A stretch of 64,000 nt of DNA from CALAED01 sp036378315 (GTDB lineage Bacteria > Actinomycetota > Actinomycetes > Streptosporangiales > Streptosporangiaceae): positions 1 through 64,000 of the forward strand of contig DASUWU010000011.1 in NCBI GenBank assembly GCA_036378315.1, in the 5' to 3' direction. Made by a program: the position numbers and the translations under genes. This document shows positions 1 to 8,104 of this stretch, in pieces. How positions within the stretch are numbered: position 1 is the stretch's first letter; every line of letters begins with the position of its first letter. The notes under the pieces are model-generated. The model was not told the origin of the DNA and made no database searches. It worked only from the letters and a program-made list of their open reading frames with translations.

Positions 1-198
1 AACATTCGATCCAAAGTCGCCATATCATGTACGGTGGCCATGATTGCACTGGCAGCCGGAGCGGTCGTCCTGTTCGCGCGGTTCGCCAACAGCCTCGAGG
101 GCGACCCCATCAAGGGCTGGCAGGAGCCCCCGCATACCCCCCGCCCTTCTCTGGTGGTGACCGTCTCACCCGTATCCCCGGACACGGTCCCCAGTTGA
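1..198 (+). CDS. C-terminal end of a membrane protein (partial)
   Basis: Frame 1 is open from the first base to a TGA at 196-198, giving 65 residues that continue a gene starting before the window. The translation has one hydrophobic stretch (residues about 12-28, VAMIALAAGAVVLF), which reads as a transmembrane helix. A short Pro/Thr/Ser-rich tail follows and ends in DTVPS. I do not recognise a family. It could be the tail of a membrane-anchored protein, or a small membrane protein whose start lies just outside the window. Confidence 0.5.
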   Translation, partial: NIRSKVAISCTVAMIALAAGAVVLFARFANSLEGDPIKGWQEPPHTPRPSLVVTVSPVSPDTVPS

Positions 199-360
199 AG
201 TTCCTTTACGGTCACGAGGTTGGTCCAGCACGGCGGCGACCGGTTCGAGCGATCGTGGAGAAGGGGAGCGCCGCGGTCAGGCACTGCCAGACCCGCGGAT
301 TCGGTTTCGCCCAGACCGGCCTCCCTAGATCAGCAGCGGGACGCCGCGCTTAGGGAGTCC

Positions 361-837
361 TCATGATTGAGTCGCGCACAGGATGGTCACGACGTCCCCA
401 CCTTGGATGAGGTCGAACGCGCCGGCGGTGGACTCGCGGTAGTTGTAGACGGAGAGCCCTAGCTCCTTGTTCTCGCCGCAGGGAGAGTCGGGGGCAATCG
501 TGAAGGGCCACGTCATGGTGCGGGTCGCGCCGGGGGCGATGGGAACCGTGTAGTGGTTACACGAATCACTGATCTCGCCCGTGCAGCCGGTGCCGCTGAA
601 CTTTATGCCATCGGTGATGGAGTCGTACTCCTCGATCAGGTTCGTGTACGTGAACGTGACGTCGACGGTCTCCGGGTTCGTGAAGGTAATGGTCAGGTTC
701 ACCGCGTCGCCCGGATGCGCCACCTCGGTGTCGAAGCTGGCCGTGATCACCGTAACCGCCTTGGCCGGCTCGGCGGATAACACACCTAACGCCGACGCGA
801 CGGCCATAAGCATCACGAACAGAATCCGCCTCACCAT
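361..837 (-). CDS. Secreted protein of unknown function
   Basis: About 158 residues. A clear Sec signal peptide opens the protein: Arg-Arg near the start, the hydrophobic run ILFVMLMAVASALGVL, and a probable cleavage after AEPAKA. The mature part is beta-rich in appearance, with spaced Thr/Val strands and phrases such as HPGDAVNLTITFTNP. These resemble Ig-like or CARDB-type extracellular domains. Four Cys (in GTGCTG, DSCNH, SPCGE and ILCAT) could form two disulfides. AGGGGAG (844-850) lies 6 bases before the ATG at 837; another ATG is directly upstream at 840. It stands alone and converges with the partial gene at the window start. No function can be assigned. Confidence 0.7.
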   Translation of the reverse strand: MVRRILFVMLMAVASALGVLSAEPAKAVTVITASFDTEVAHPGDAVNLTITFTNPETVDVTFTYTNLIEEYDSITDGIKFSGTGCTGEISDSCNHYTVPIAPGATRTMTWPFTIAPDSPCGENKELGLSVYNYRESTAGAFDLIQGGDVVTILCATQS

Positions 838-932
838 CATGATCTCCCCTTGCATGGCGCCTTGCATCGCATTCGCACCCGGGTCACGACGCTAGGCGCG
901 GACAGATTGCTCCACAATCGGGTTGTCCCGAG

Positions 933-965
933 GTGGCCAAACCGCACCCGGGGCTTTGCGGCCAC
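933..965 (-). terminator. Possible terminator hairpin after the GH44 gene
   Basis: GTGGCC (933-938) and GGCCAC (960-965) are inverted, and CCGCA/TGCGG pair inside them. It lies about 55 bases past the GH44 stop codon and before the next minus-strand gene. There is no T tract, which is common for actinomycete hairpins, so the assignment is tentative. Confidence 0.3.
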
Positions 966-1020
966 AGCGTCGAGTCCTCTCCTACCGAACGACGGCCAAC
1001 AGGTGGCGGCCTGACCGCGC

Positions 1021-2664
1021 TCAGCCTCGGTGTCGCGGCAGGACCAGCAGTGTGATGGAGTTCGCCGGATACGTCGCGCTGACGCTGCCGCCGGTCACGG
1101 GGAGGTCGGCCCCTCGCGCGATCGAGGCGAGGTCGGCCGGGCTGTAGGTGTAACGCTGCGCACGGCCCTTGCAGTTGAAGCCGGCGACCGACAGCCGTGA
1201 TGTCAGATCGCTGCCCGTCTTGTTGATCACCATGACGGTCAGCGCCCGGTCGGACGTGCGTTGCGCGCCGTAGACCGCCAACTGCCCCTGGTCGCTGCTG
1301 ACCGCCGATACGCTCACGTCGCCGAACCGGCTGCCGGCTCCGTCGTAGTCGCGGTACATCCGGAACGCGTACGCGCCGGGGTCTGTTGGTTTGGGTTCGC
1401 CCCAGATGGTGGCGAGGTCGAGACCCTCGCGCCCGAAGATTCCGAGGACGTCGGCCTCCGCGAGCGCGCCGTTGATGTCGTCCAGCGCGCCCCAGTTGTA
1501 CTCGGTGATCGCGACCTTCGTACCGGGGTAGTACTGCGCGACCCACGCCTTCATCGTGCGGATCAGCTGCAGCGGCGGCGCGTTCACGCCGCTGGGGCCG
1601 ATCCACGACTCGTCGACGTACGTCGGATCCCACAGCGAGCGCGTGGACCGCAGCCGCAGCGCGTTGGCCTCGGCGTCCTTACCGCTGCTGATCTGCGGGT
1701 AGTAGTGCTGGTCGAAGTAGTCGAGGAAGCGCTTCCCACCGTGGGCGTCGCTGAAGTCCTTCATGTTCTTCAGGTACCACTGGGACAGGTTGAGCCCGCC
1801 GTGCGCGGCAGCGTCCGCGCCGGGCGCACACCCGTCCAATCCGGACGCGACCCATTCGCAGTAACCCCAGCCCGACGGGCCGAGCACCGCCGCGCTCGGG
1901 TCAGCGGCCTTGATGGCCGCGGCGGTCGCCGTACCCTTTCCGCCCAGCTCGTCGTACGTGACGGGGTCGGGGTGCACATCGCGGTGCGTGGAACTCCACA
2001 GCACCGGCTCGTTGTCCAGTTCGTAGATCGGCACGCCGCCCCGGGCGGCCGGGCCGAACTGGTCCACCAGGTGCGACACCATCTCGCCAGCGAACGAGGC
2101 GTCGGCCGGGATCGAGGTGTCCGTGGGGACCGCCCCGGTGAGGTTCGCGTCGCCCTGCCGGCCGTTGCCGCAGTTGGCGTCCCACTGGTCGAACGAGTCC
2201 TGCGTCGGGAAGCGTGTCGCCGGGAAACCACAGGCGAACGGATGTGACGCGGGCGAGTCCTTCGCCACCCACCCGATCATCGGCACGGTAACCACCTGCT
2301 TGGTCCCGCGATCCCGATTGGCCTGGACGAACGACTCAAGGGTGTTGTCGGGTCCGGCCACGATGTTCTCGAAGTACCAGTCGCTGCCCGTGTTGTACGT
2401 GTGGTTCTTGAAGTTGTAGCGGCTGGTCGCGTTGCCGCCCCAGCGCGCCACCGGCATGCCGAGCTCGGCGAGCAGCGCGGGATCACCGCCGTTCATGCCG
2501 TAGATGTCCGGACTGATCGCATGCCGGACGGCGGACACGTCCACCGACAGGGCGAGCTCGGCGGCCGCCGCCGGACCACCGGCGGCGAACAGCCACGCCA
2601 CGAGAGATCCGGCCACACCGATGGCCGTGGCCGACTGCGGCCTGCGCCGCCGTTGAGCACCCAT
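1021..2664 (-). CDS. Secreted glycoside hydrolase family 44 endoglucanase/xyloglucanase
   Basis: A 547-residue secreted enzyme expected to cut internal beta-1,4-glucan links in cellulose or xyloglucan. The N-terminus is basic (GAQRRRR), followed by a hydrophobic signal segment and a likely cut near GGPAAAAE. The GH44 opening follows (ISPDIYGMNGG, then MPVARWGGNATSRYN). The probable acid/base Glu lies in ELDNEPVLW and the nucleophile Glu in AITEYNWG, both conserved in GH44. The C-terminal part (ALTVMVINKTG through SITLLVLPRH) looks like the usual small beta domain; no carbohydrate-binding module is fused. GGGGAG ends 6 bases before the ATG at 2664, which decides the start over an upstream ATG at 2724. 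It is monocistronic, and its lignocellulose role fits a soil actinomycete. Confidence 0.9.
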   Translation of the reverse strand: MGAQRRRRPQSATAIGVAGSLVAWLFAAGGPAAAAELALSVDVSAVRHAISPDIYGMNGGDPALLAELGMPVARWGGNATSRYNFKNHTYNTGSDWYFENIVAGPDNTLESFVQANRDRGTKQVVTVPMIGWVAKDSPASHPFACGFPATRFPTQDSFDQWDANCGNGRQGDANLTGAVPTDTSIPADASFAGEMVSHLVDQFGPAARGGVPIYELDNEPVLWSSTHRDVHPDPVTYDELGGKGTATAAAIKAADPSAAVLGPSGWGYCEWVASGLDGCAPGADAAAHGGLNLSQWYLKNMKDFSDAHGGKRFLDYFDQHYYPQISSGKDAEANALRLRSTRSLWDPTYVDESWIGPSGVNAPPLQLIRTMKAWVAQYYPGTKVAITEYNWGALDDINGALAEADVLGIFGREGLDLATIWGEPKPTDPGAYAFRMYRDYDGAGSRFGDVSVSAVSSDQGQLAVYGAQRTSDRALTVMVINKTGSDLTSRLSVAGFNCKGRAQRYTYSPADLASIARGADLPVTGGSVSATYPANSITLLVLPRHRG

Positions 2665-3107
2665 CAAAGACTCCCCGCACCAAGTCGGCCCAAAATCGCC
2701 GAACCGGTTCCGAAGTATCAGCACCCGGCTATTTCAGGTCAATCGATGCAGGCGTGATCAAGCGCTTTTCATCGACGATCCGGGATGCGGATCAGCCGAT
2801 ACCGGCCGGTAGCAGGGCCACGTCCCACGTCCGGTCACCGCGGGCCCACAGCCCTGGCGTGCGGAAATGCCCGCTATGTTCCGGCTGGTTCTGGATCGTC
2901 GCGGCGGCCCGTGACCACAGGCGGCCGACACGACACCGCATACGAACTTCGCCGTCATTTTCGCAACTTCTCGCCGGTGACCGCCCGGCTCGGAAATACG
3001 TCACTGAGCGACTTCGTCTTCTTCCGGACGACTGTGCCGATCGCGATGGGCGGCGCGGGCGGTCCGGTGATGGACGCGCCGGAGGGACGGGCGGCTGCTG
3101 GCGGGTT
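2665..3107. other. Intergenic region, 443 bp, no supported gene
   Basis: It lies between the GH44 start and the end of the DUF488 gene. It must hold the GH44 promoter, but I see no convincing -35/-10 pair. Short open frames here have no family features and no ribosome-binding site, so I do not call them. Confidence 0.4.
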
Positions 3108-3653
3108 CTAGGGCAGTTGCTCTTGGCCGCCGTCGTATACAAGGAGGTCGTCGTCGCGCAGCCGCGCCCCCTCGCTGACACGGTGTTCTTCGAGCCGGCC
3201 GTCGTGCATGAGGTGGCGTACCGGCACGCCGCGGGTGAGGAGCACAAAGTCCGCGATCATACGACGGTGGCAGCGCCACCAGACGCTCTCACTGCACATG
3301 ACCGCGGTGGGACGCGCGGCCGCTTCGGCCAGCAGCTCCTCGATGGCCGCGCGGAACGAGTCGGTACGCATGTGCGCCGCGTATCCGCGGAACGCGTCGT
3401 TGCGCCAGACCACGTCGGGCGAGTCCGGCGGCGGCTTACGGAACCCGCCGAGCCGCTTCTCCCAGTGATAGGCGATGCCGTGCTCGGGCAGCGACCGCTC
3501 CAGCTCCGCGCGGGCGACGGCCGGGTTGCGGCGGCTCCCCGGCGCGGTGCGCACGTCGACCAGCGACACGACCCCGGCGCCGCGAAGCAAGGCGGTGATC
3601 TCCTCGATGTCGGCGGTGCCATGCCCGAACGTCACCAACGACCACTCGGCCAT
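3108..3653 (-). CDS. DUF488 family protein
   Basis: 181 residues. The family landmarks are visible: FGHGTADIEEITALLR at the start (the usual T-x-GHST-like opening), the strand VVSLVDVRTAPGSRRNP, and AVMCSESVWWRCHRRMIAD near the middle, with the conserved Cys-x-Glu and C-H-R that define DUF488. The biochemical function is unknown; the fold resembles a small nucleic-acid- or nucleotide-binding protein. I chose the ATG at 3653 because the conserved domain begins 6 codons later; upstream codons read as low-complexity. The ribosome-binding site is weak. It has no operon partners and converges on nothing obvious. Confidence 0.8.
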   Translation of the reverse strand: MAEWSLVTFGHGTADIEEITALLRGAGVVSLVDVRTAPGSRRNPAVARAELERSLPEHGIAYHWEKRLGGFRKPPPDSPDVVWRNDAFRGYAAHMRTDSFRAAIEELLAEAAARPTAVMCSESVWWRCHRRMIADFVLLTRGVPVRHLMHDGRLEEHRVSEGARLRDDDLLVYDGGQEQLP

Positions 3654-3883
3654 GAACGTACGGTACCCACGCGGTCGTCCCGGCACCGGGCAACAGGCAC
3701 AAATATCGCTCCTGGCGGTCGCCGCCGCGACCGGCCATGCCGTGAAGAATTCTCGGAGATGCGGGTTCTCCTAATAACAATGGAATGCGGCATTTCTCAG
3801 ATTGGCGGCGGATGCTGTGCGTTTTGCGCTTAGGTGGTGCTCGTTGCTTTCCGTTACGGGTAATCGGCGGAGGGAGAACGGGC

Positions 3884-5998
3884 ATGGGAGGGACGTCGAT
3901 GCCGGCCTGGCTGGCCACGCTCGAACAGGGCGAGCTGGCGGAGGTGCTGGCGGTCCGGGCCGATGTCTGCGGACCGACCGAGCCGGGCGGCTGGGACGAG
4001 CTCGCCGACCGGCTCCAGCAGCGGCAGTCGGTGGGGCAGGCGCTCAAGCGGTTGGCGCGGCCCGACCTCCAGGTCGCCGAGGCGGCCGCGGCGCTCGGGC
4101 CGGACGCGACCAGGGAGACGATCGCGAAGCTGCTGAGCGGACCAAAGGACCCGAACGACCCGTCGGACCACCCTTGGGACGACAGGGTGCCTGACTACGT
4201 GTACGACGCCGTGGACGACGCGTTGATGACGTTAGAGGAGCATGCGCTCGTGTGGCCCGGGCCCGGCGAGGTGCTGCACGTTGCCGAAACGCTTGCCGAA
4301 GCACTTCGAGAACGGGAGCCCGCACGGCGCCCGGCGGCAGGGCGGGCGCGGTTCGACCTGTTCCCACCCGAGCCGCCGACCACCGTCCTTGCCGATCCGG
4401 AAAAGGTGGACCTGACGGCCGCCGCCCAGCTCGGAACGTTTCTCGGGCAGGTGGAGGGGATGCTCGCCGAGTGCGCGCGGCGGCCGTTGCAGGTCTTCAA
4501 GGTGGCCGGGATGAAACCGGCGGCGCTTGGGCGGGTGATGCGGGCCGCGCGTTGCGACGAAGCGTCCGCGCGGCTGGCGGTGGCATGTGCCCGGCGCGCG
4601 GGGGTGCTGGTCAGCGACGGGACGCACGTTCGCCTTGCGCCGGCCTGCGACGCGTTCACGCCTTTGCCGCCGGGCGAACAGGCCGCCCGGCTGCTGCTCG
4701 CGTGGTGGCGGCTGCCGTCTGCGCCGACGCGTACCCATTCGGACGATGGCGGGCAGCTGCATCCCCTGAGCCCGAAGGCCGTCTGTGCCGGCTGCGTCCA
4801 GGTGCGGCACAAACTGGTGGCGATCCTGCGGCGGCTGCCGGAAGGCGAGGGGGTGCCTGCGCGCGAGGATGTCGCCGCGGCGCTGGTGTGGTGGCGGCCG
4901 CTTGCCTGCGACCATTCCTTGGGCCATCCGCCGCACAGCGCGCTGCTGGAAGAGGCCCGGTTGCTCGGCGTGGTCGCACACGGGGTGCTGTCCTCGTTCG
5001 GCGCGCTCCTCGCCGACGGGGACCATGCCGGGTTGGCGCAAGAGGCGTCCCGGCTGCTGCCGCCGTTCGCCGAGCACGCGGAGATCGCTCCGCGCCACAT
5101 GGCGACCGTTCGCGGGACGCCGTCGAGGCGCCTTGCGAAAACGCTCGATGCCGTCGCCGATCGCCAGTTCGGGCCGGTCTGGCAGATCAGCCACGAGAGC
5201 CTCCGGCGGGCCTGGGAATCGGGCCTGAGCGCCGCCGACATCGAAGCAAGCCTTGCCGCGATCAGCGCCGCGCCGCTCCCTGCGTCGCTGCGGAGCAGGA
5301 TCGCGGCCGCGGCGGGGGGCCGCGTCCCGCCGCCCCGGCTTGCCGAGGTCCCGGCCACCTGCGTCTTCCGCAGCGCCGACACCGCGCTGCTCGCGCGCAT
5401 CGCCGGTGATCCGGCGATGCAGGCCATCGGCGTGCGGCAGCTGTCCCCCGGCATCCTCATCGCCACCGGCCCGCGCGACAGCGTGCTCGCGGCGCTGCGC
5501 GCCGCCGGATACGCGGCGGTCGAAGACCCCGTCCCCGGGCCGCTTCCCCCGCTCGCCGCCGACGAGCCGGCGCCCGACTTCGGCGCGCTCGCCGAACGGC
5601 TGCGGCGGGAGCCGCATGTCCCGTCGCGTTCTCGGGCTCGGCCTCCTCGTCGGCCCCTTCGTCAACCCCGGTCGGCGGCCTCCCGTCCCGCGCGTCCGGC
5701 CCGCCCGCGTACGGCTTTGGAACGAGCGGAAGGTGTGATCACCCGCGGGTCCCGCGAGCTCGACTCCAATGAGATCCGGCTGCTCGCCCAGGCCGTCGCG
5801 GCGGACAGGCGGGTCCGGATCACCTACGTCAGCCGGGAAGGCGAGGAGACCGATCGGGACATCTCCCCGCCCTACGAGATCGTGGACGGCAAGCTCCTCA
5901 AGGCGATCTGCGAGATGCGCAGCGCCCAGACCGGACGCCCGGAGGAGAGGATGTTCAACCTCGCCCGCATCCAGTCCGTCCAACCTGTGGACGACTGA
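3884..5998 (+). CDS. Helicase-associated domain protein (XPB/Ssl2-like N-terminal type) with WYL-like tail
   Basis: About 704 residues. The first 130 residues carry repeated short helical segments (SMPAWLATLEQGELAEVL, and LKRLARPDLQVAEAAAAL as a winged-helix-like unit). They match the actinobacterial helicase-associated proteins that resemble the N-terminal part of XPB/Ssl2 helicases. A later segment (DTALLARIAGDP to GILIATGPRDSVLAAL) fits the Helicase_C_3 region. The last 70 residues (ADRRVRITYVSREGEE to IQSVQPV) look like a WYL ligand-binding fold. No Walker A or other helicase motor motif is present, so this is not itself an ATPase; a DNA-binding or regulatory role is inferred. AGGGAG lies 7 bases before ATG 3884, and GGGAGGG lies 6 bases before an alternative ATG at 3899. 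Confidence 0.75.
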   Translation: MGGTSMPAWLATLEQGELAEVLAVRADVCGPTEPGGWDELADRLQQRQSVGQALKRLARPDLQVAEAAAALGPDATRETIAKLLSGPKDPNDPSDHPWDDRVPDYVYDAVDDALMTLEEHALVWPGPGEVLHVAETLAEALREREPARRPAAGRARFDLFPPEPPTTVLADPEKVDLTAAAQLGTFLGQVEGMLAECARRPLQVFKVAGMKPAALGRVMRAARCDEASARLAVACARRAGVLVSDGTHVRLAPACDAFTPLPPGEQAARLLLAWWRLPSAPTRTHSDDGGQLHPLSPKAVCAGCVQVRHKLVAILRRLPEGEGVPAREDVAAALVWWRPLACDHSLGHPPHSALLEEARLLGVVAHGVLSSFGALLADGDHAGLAQEASRLLPPFAEHAEIAPRHMATVRGTPSRRLAKTLDAVADRQFGPVWQISHESLRRAWESGLSAADIEASLAAISAAPLPASLRSRIAAAAGGRVPPPRLAEVPATCVFRSADTALLARIAGDPAMQAIGVRQLSPGILIATGPRDSVLAALRAAGYAAVEDPVPGPLPPLAADEPAPDFGALAERLRREPHVPSRSRARPPRRPLRQPRSAASRPARPARPRTALERAEGVITRGSRELDSNEIRLLAQAVAADRRVRITYVSREGEETDRDISPPYEIVDGKLLKAICEMRSAQTGRPEERMFNLARIQSVQPVDD

Positions 5999-6063
5999 AT
6001 CCGATCCGTCCGCGCGCCTGCGTCGTCCGTCGGGGGCGGTGCCGCCGAAGTTAGGGTGGCCGG

Positions 6064-6927
6064 GTGCGGGTAGCGACCTGGAACGTGAACTCGATCAAGC
6101 AGCGGGTCCCGCGGCTGTTGCCGTGGTTGGACCAGCGACAGCCCGACGTCCTCTGCCTGCAGGAGACGAAGATCGCTGACGGCGCGTTCGGGGAGCTGCT
6201 CGGCGGCGACCTCGCCCGCCGCGGGTACGCGGTCGCGGTCCACGGCGAGACCCGGTGGAACGGCGTGGCGATTCTCTCCCGGATCGGGCTTGACGATGTC
6301 GTGGCCGGACTCGCCGACGCGCCGGGCTTCCCGGATCCAGAAGCGCGTGCGGTGGCGGCGACCTGCGGCGGGATCCGGGTGTATTCGGTGTACGTCCCCA
6401 ATGGACGGACGCCGGGATCCGACCACTATCACTACAAGCTGGCCTGGTTGGCCGCGTTGCGGGAGGTGGTCGGGGCCGGGCCGGAGGCCACGATCGTATG
6501 CGGGGATATGAACGTGGCGCCTACCGATGCCGACGTGTTCGACCCGGACGCCTACGTCGGCCAGACGCATGTGACGCCGGCGGAGCGCGCGGCGCTCGCT
6601 GAGCTCCAACGGATCGGCCTGCGCGACGCCGTTCGAGAACACTGGCCGACCCAGCGGGTGTTCACCTACTGGGACTACCGCGCCGGGATGTTCCACAAGG
6701 ACCTTGGCATGCGGATCGACTTGGTGCTGGCCACCGCTACCGTCGCTGACCGGGTACGGGCGGCATGGGTGGACCGGCACGCCCGCAAGGGCGCTGCGCC
6801 GAGCGACCACGCTCCGGTGATGGTCGACCTGGACGAAGCTCCGGACGGGGATATCGGGCCGGTCGTGCCGCCGCCGTCGGCGCCGGCCGCCCGACGCGGC
6901 TCGACCAACCTGCCCCAGTCCAAGTAA
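6064..6927 (+). CDS. xth: Exodeoxyribonuclease III
   Basis: 287 residues. It is an AP endonuclease and 3'-5' exonuclease of the exonuclease III/EEP family, acting in base-excision repair. The catalytic residues are all in place: Asn7 in TWNVNS, Glu34 in LQETK, Tyr110 in VYVPNG, Asp148/Asn150 in CGDMNVAP, and Asp248/His249 in PSDHAPV. The conserved WDYRAGMFHKDLGMRID segment is also present. The start is GTG at 6064, because the conserved MRVATWNVNS opening begins exactly there. It follows the helicase-associated gene by 65 bases on the same strand and converges with the LysR gene, with 6 bases between the stops. Confidence 0.93.
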   Translation: MRVATWNVNSIKQRVPRLLPWLDQRQPDVLCLQETKIADGAFGELLGGDLARRGYAVAVHGETRWNGVAILSRIGLDDVVAGLADAPGFPDPEARAVAATCGGIRVYSVYVPNGRTPGSDHYHYKLAWLAALREVVGAGPEATIVCGDMNVAPTDADVFDPDAYVGQTHVTPAERAALAELQRIGLRDAVREHWPTQRVFTYWDYRAGMFHKDLGMRIDLVLATATVADRVRAAWVDRHARKGAAPSDHAPVMVDLDEAPDGDIGPVVPPPSAPAARRGSTNLPQSK

Positions 6928-6933
6928 CACCAA

Positions 6934-7875
6934 TCACGGACCAGATGGGGGTTGAAGGTCGGCTTCGTCGAGCTCCGCGGCGATCTCTCCGATGCGGGCT
7001 CGTACCCATGCGTGGGCCGGGTCGGCGGTGCGTCGGGGGTGCCACCACAGCATCTCGGTGATCGGGGGAAGGTCGAGCGGGGGCTCGAGGAAGCGGACCG
7101 CGGCCGTGCGCCGTAGATGCGGAGCCGCGCGTTCGAGGACCAACGTCACGAGGTCGGTGCCCTGGAGAAGGAACGGCGCCAGCAGGAAGCTCTCCACGGT
7201 GAACTCGATCCTGCGCGGCACGCGGGCCTGGGCCAGGTGCTGGTCGGCGAGCGAGACGGGCTGTCCCCGTCCCATGGAGTAGACGAGGTGGCCGAGCCGC
7301 AGGTAGGTGTCGATCGTCATGGCGTCGCCGACCTGAGTGGTGCCGTCCCACACGCAGCACAGCCAGCGGTCGGAAAAGAGTCGCTGGGTGGGCAACGCCG
7401 CATCTTCCATGATCTTGAAGGGTTCGATGACGAGGTCCACATCACCGTCGCGGAGCAGGCGTACGGCCTCCGGCGATCGTGGCAGGACCTGGATCGTCAC
7501 GCCGGGGGCCTCGGCGGCCAGCCGCCTGACCAGCGGGCCGATGAGCATGAGCAGGCTGTAGTCGGAGCAGCTGATGACGAAGGTGGCGCGGTCGCCCGCC
7601 GGGTCGAAGCCGGGCCGCTCGTCGAGGGCGTGCCGGATGAGGGCCAGCGCCTCCCGGATCGGCTGACCGAGGGATTCGGCGCGTGGCGTCGGCACGAGCG
7701 TCAGGCCTTCGCGTACGAACAGAGGGTCGCCGAAAAGCTTGCGCAGCCGGCCCAGGGTGTTGCTCATCCCCGGCTGGCTCAGCCCGACCCGATTCGCCGC
7801 GCGGGTGACGCTGCATTCGGTCAGCAGCGCGTCGAACGCCACCAGAAGGTTGAGGTCCACGCCGGCAAGGTTCAT
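6934..7875 (-). CDS. LysR-family transcriptional regulator
   Basis: 313 residues. The N-terminal winged helix-turn-helix is typical (LDLNLLVAFDALL-like start, then VTRAANRVGLSQPGMSNTLGRLRKLFGDPLFVRE). A LysR effector-binding domain follows (FVISCSDYSLLMLIGPLV onward). The sequence is nearest the NodD/NahR/LinR branch, whose members sense aromatic compounds; that ligand class is inference. It is divergent from the FAD hydroxylase at 8105, the classic arrangement in which a LysR protein controls the neighbouring catabolic genes from their shared promoter. The start ATG at 7875 aligns with family proteins, with GTGGCGGGA just upstream. Confidence 0.9.
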   Translation of the reverse strand: MNLAGVDLNLLVAFDALLTECSVTRAANRVGLSQPGMSNTLGRLRKLFGDPLFVREGLTLVPTPRAESLGQPIREALALIRHALDERPGFDPAGDRATFVISCSDYSLLMLIGPLVRRLAAEAPGVTIQVLPRSPEAVRLLRDGDVDLVIEPFKIMEDAALPTQRLFSDRWLCCVWDGTTQVGDAMTIDTYLRLGHLVYSMGRGQPVSLADQHLAQARVPRRIEFTVESFLLAPFLLQGTDLVTLVLERAAPHLRRTAAVRFLEPPLDLPPITEMLWWHPRRTADPAHAWVRARIGEIAAELDEADLQPPSGP

Positions 7876-7908
7876 TCCCGCCACTTTACCGGGGACTATT
7901 GACCGCAG

Positions 7909-7949
7909 CAATGGACTGCATTCACGAGATCAGATTGCACAATGGTCCA
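7909..7949. promoter_or_regulatory. Candidate LysR operator region in the divergent promoter
   Basis: Two copies of CAATGG (7909-7914 and 7940-7945) lie 31 bases apart, about three helical turns, in the short region between the LysR and hydroxylase genes. TGGAC (7912-7916) and GTCCA (7945-7949) are also inverted. LysR proteins bind as tetramers across roughly 50-60 bp with such spaced elements. The site is inferred from position and repeats only. Confidence 0.35.
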
Positions 7950-8104
7950 CCGGTGTTTAGCGTCAGACCAGCCCACGGCTGGAGGCGCAGGAGGATCCTC
8001 TGACCGTCGCGGGCGGCGTGCCGGGACCCACCCACAAAGTGCCGGCTTCGATCACAGAACGTGACGACCACCAGGTCGCCGGGTATCCGGAAGGGCGTAC
8101 AGAC

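Noticed and set aside
2754..3111. Small open frames between the GH44 and DUF488 genes
   Set aside because: No ribosome-binding site, no recognisable domain and inconsistent codon use.
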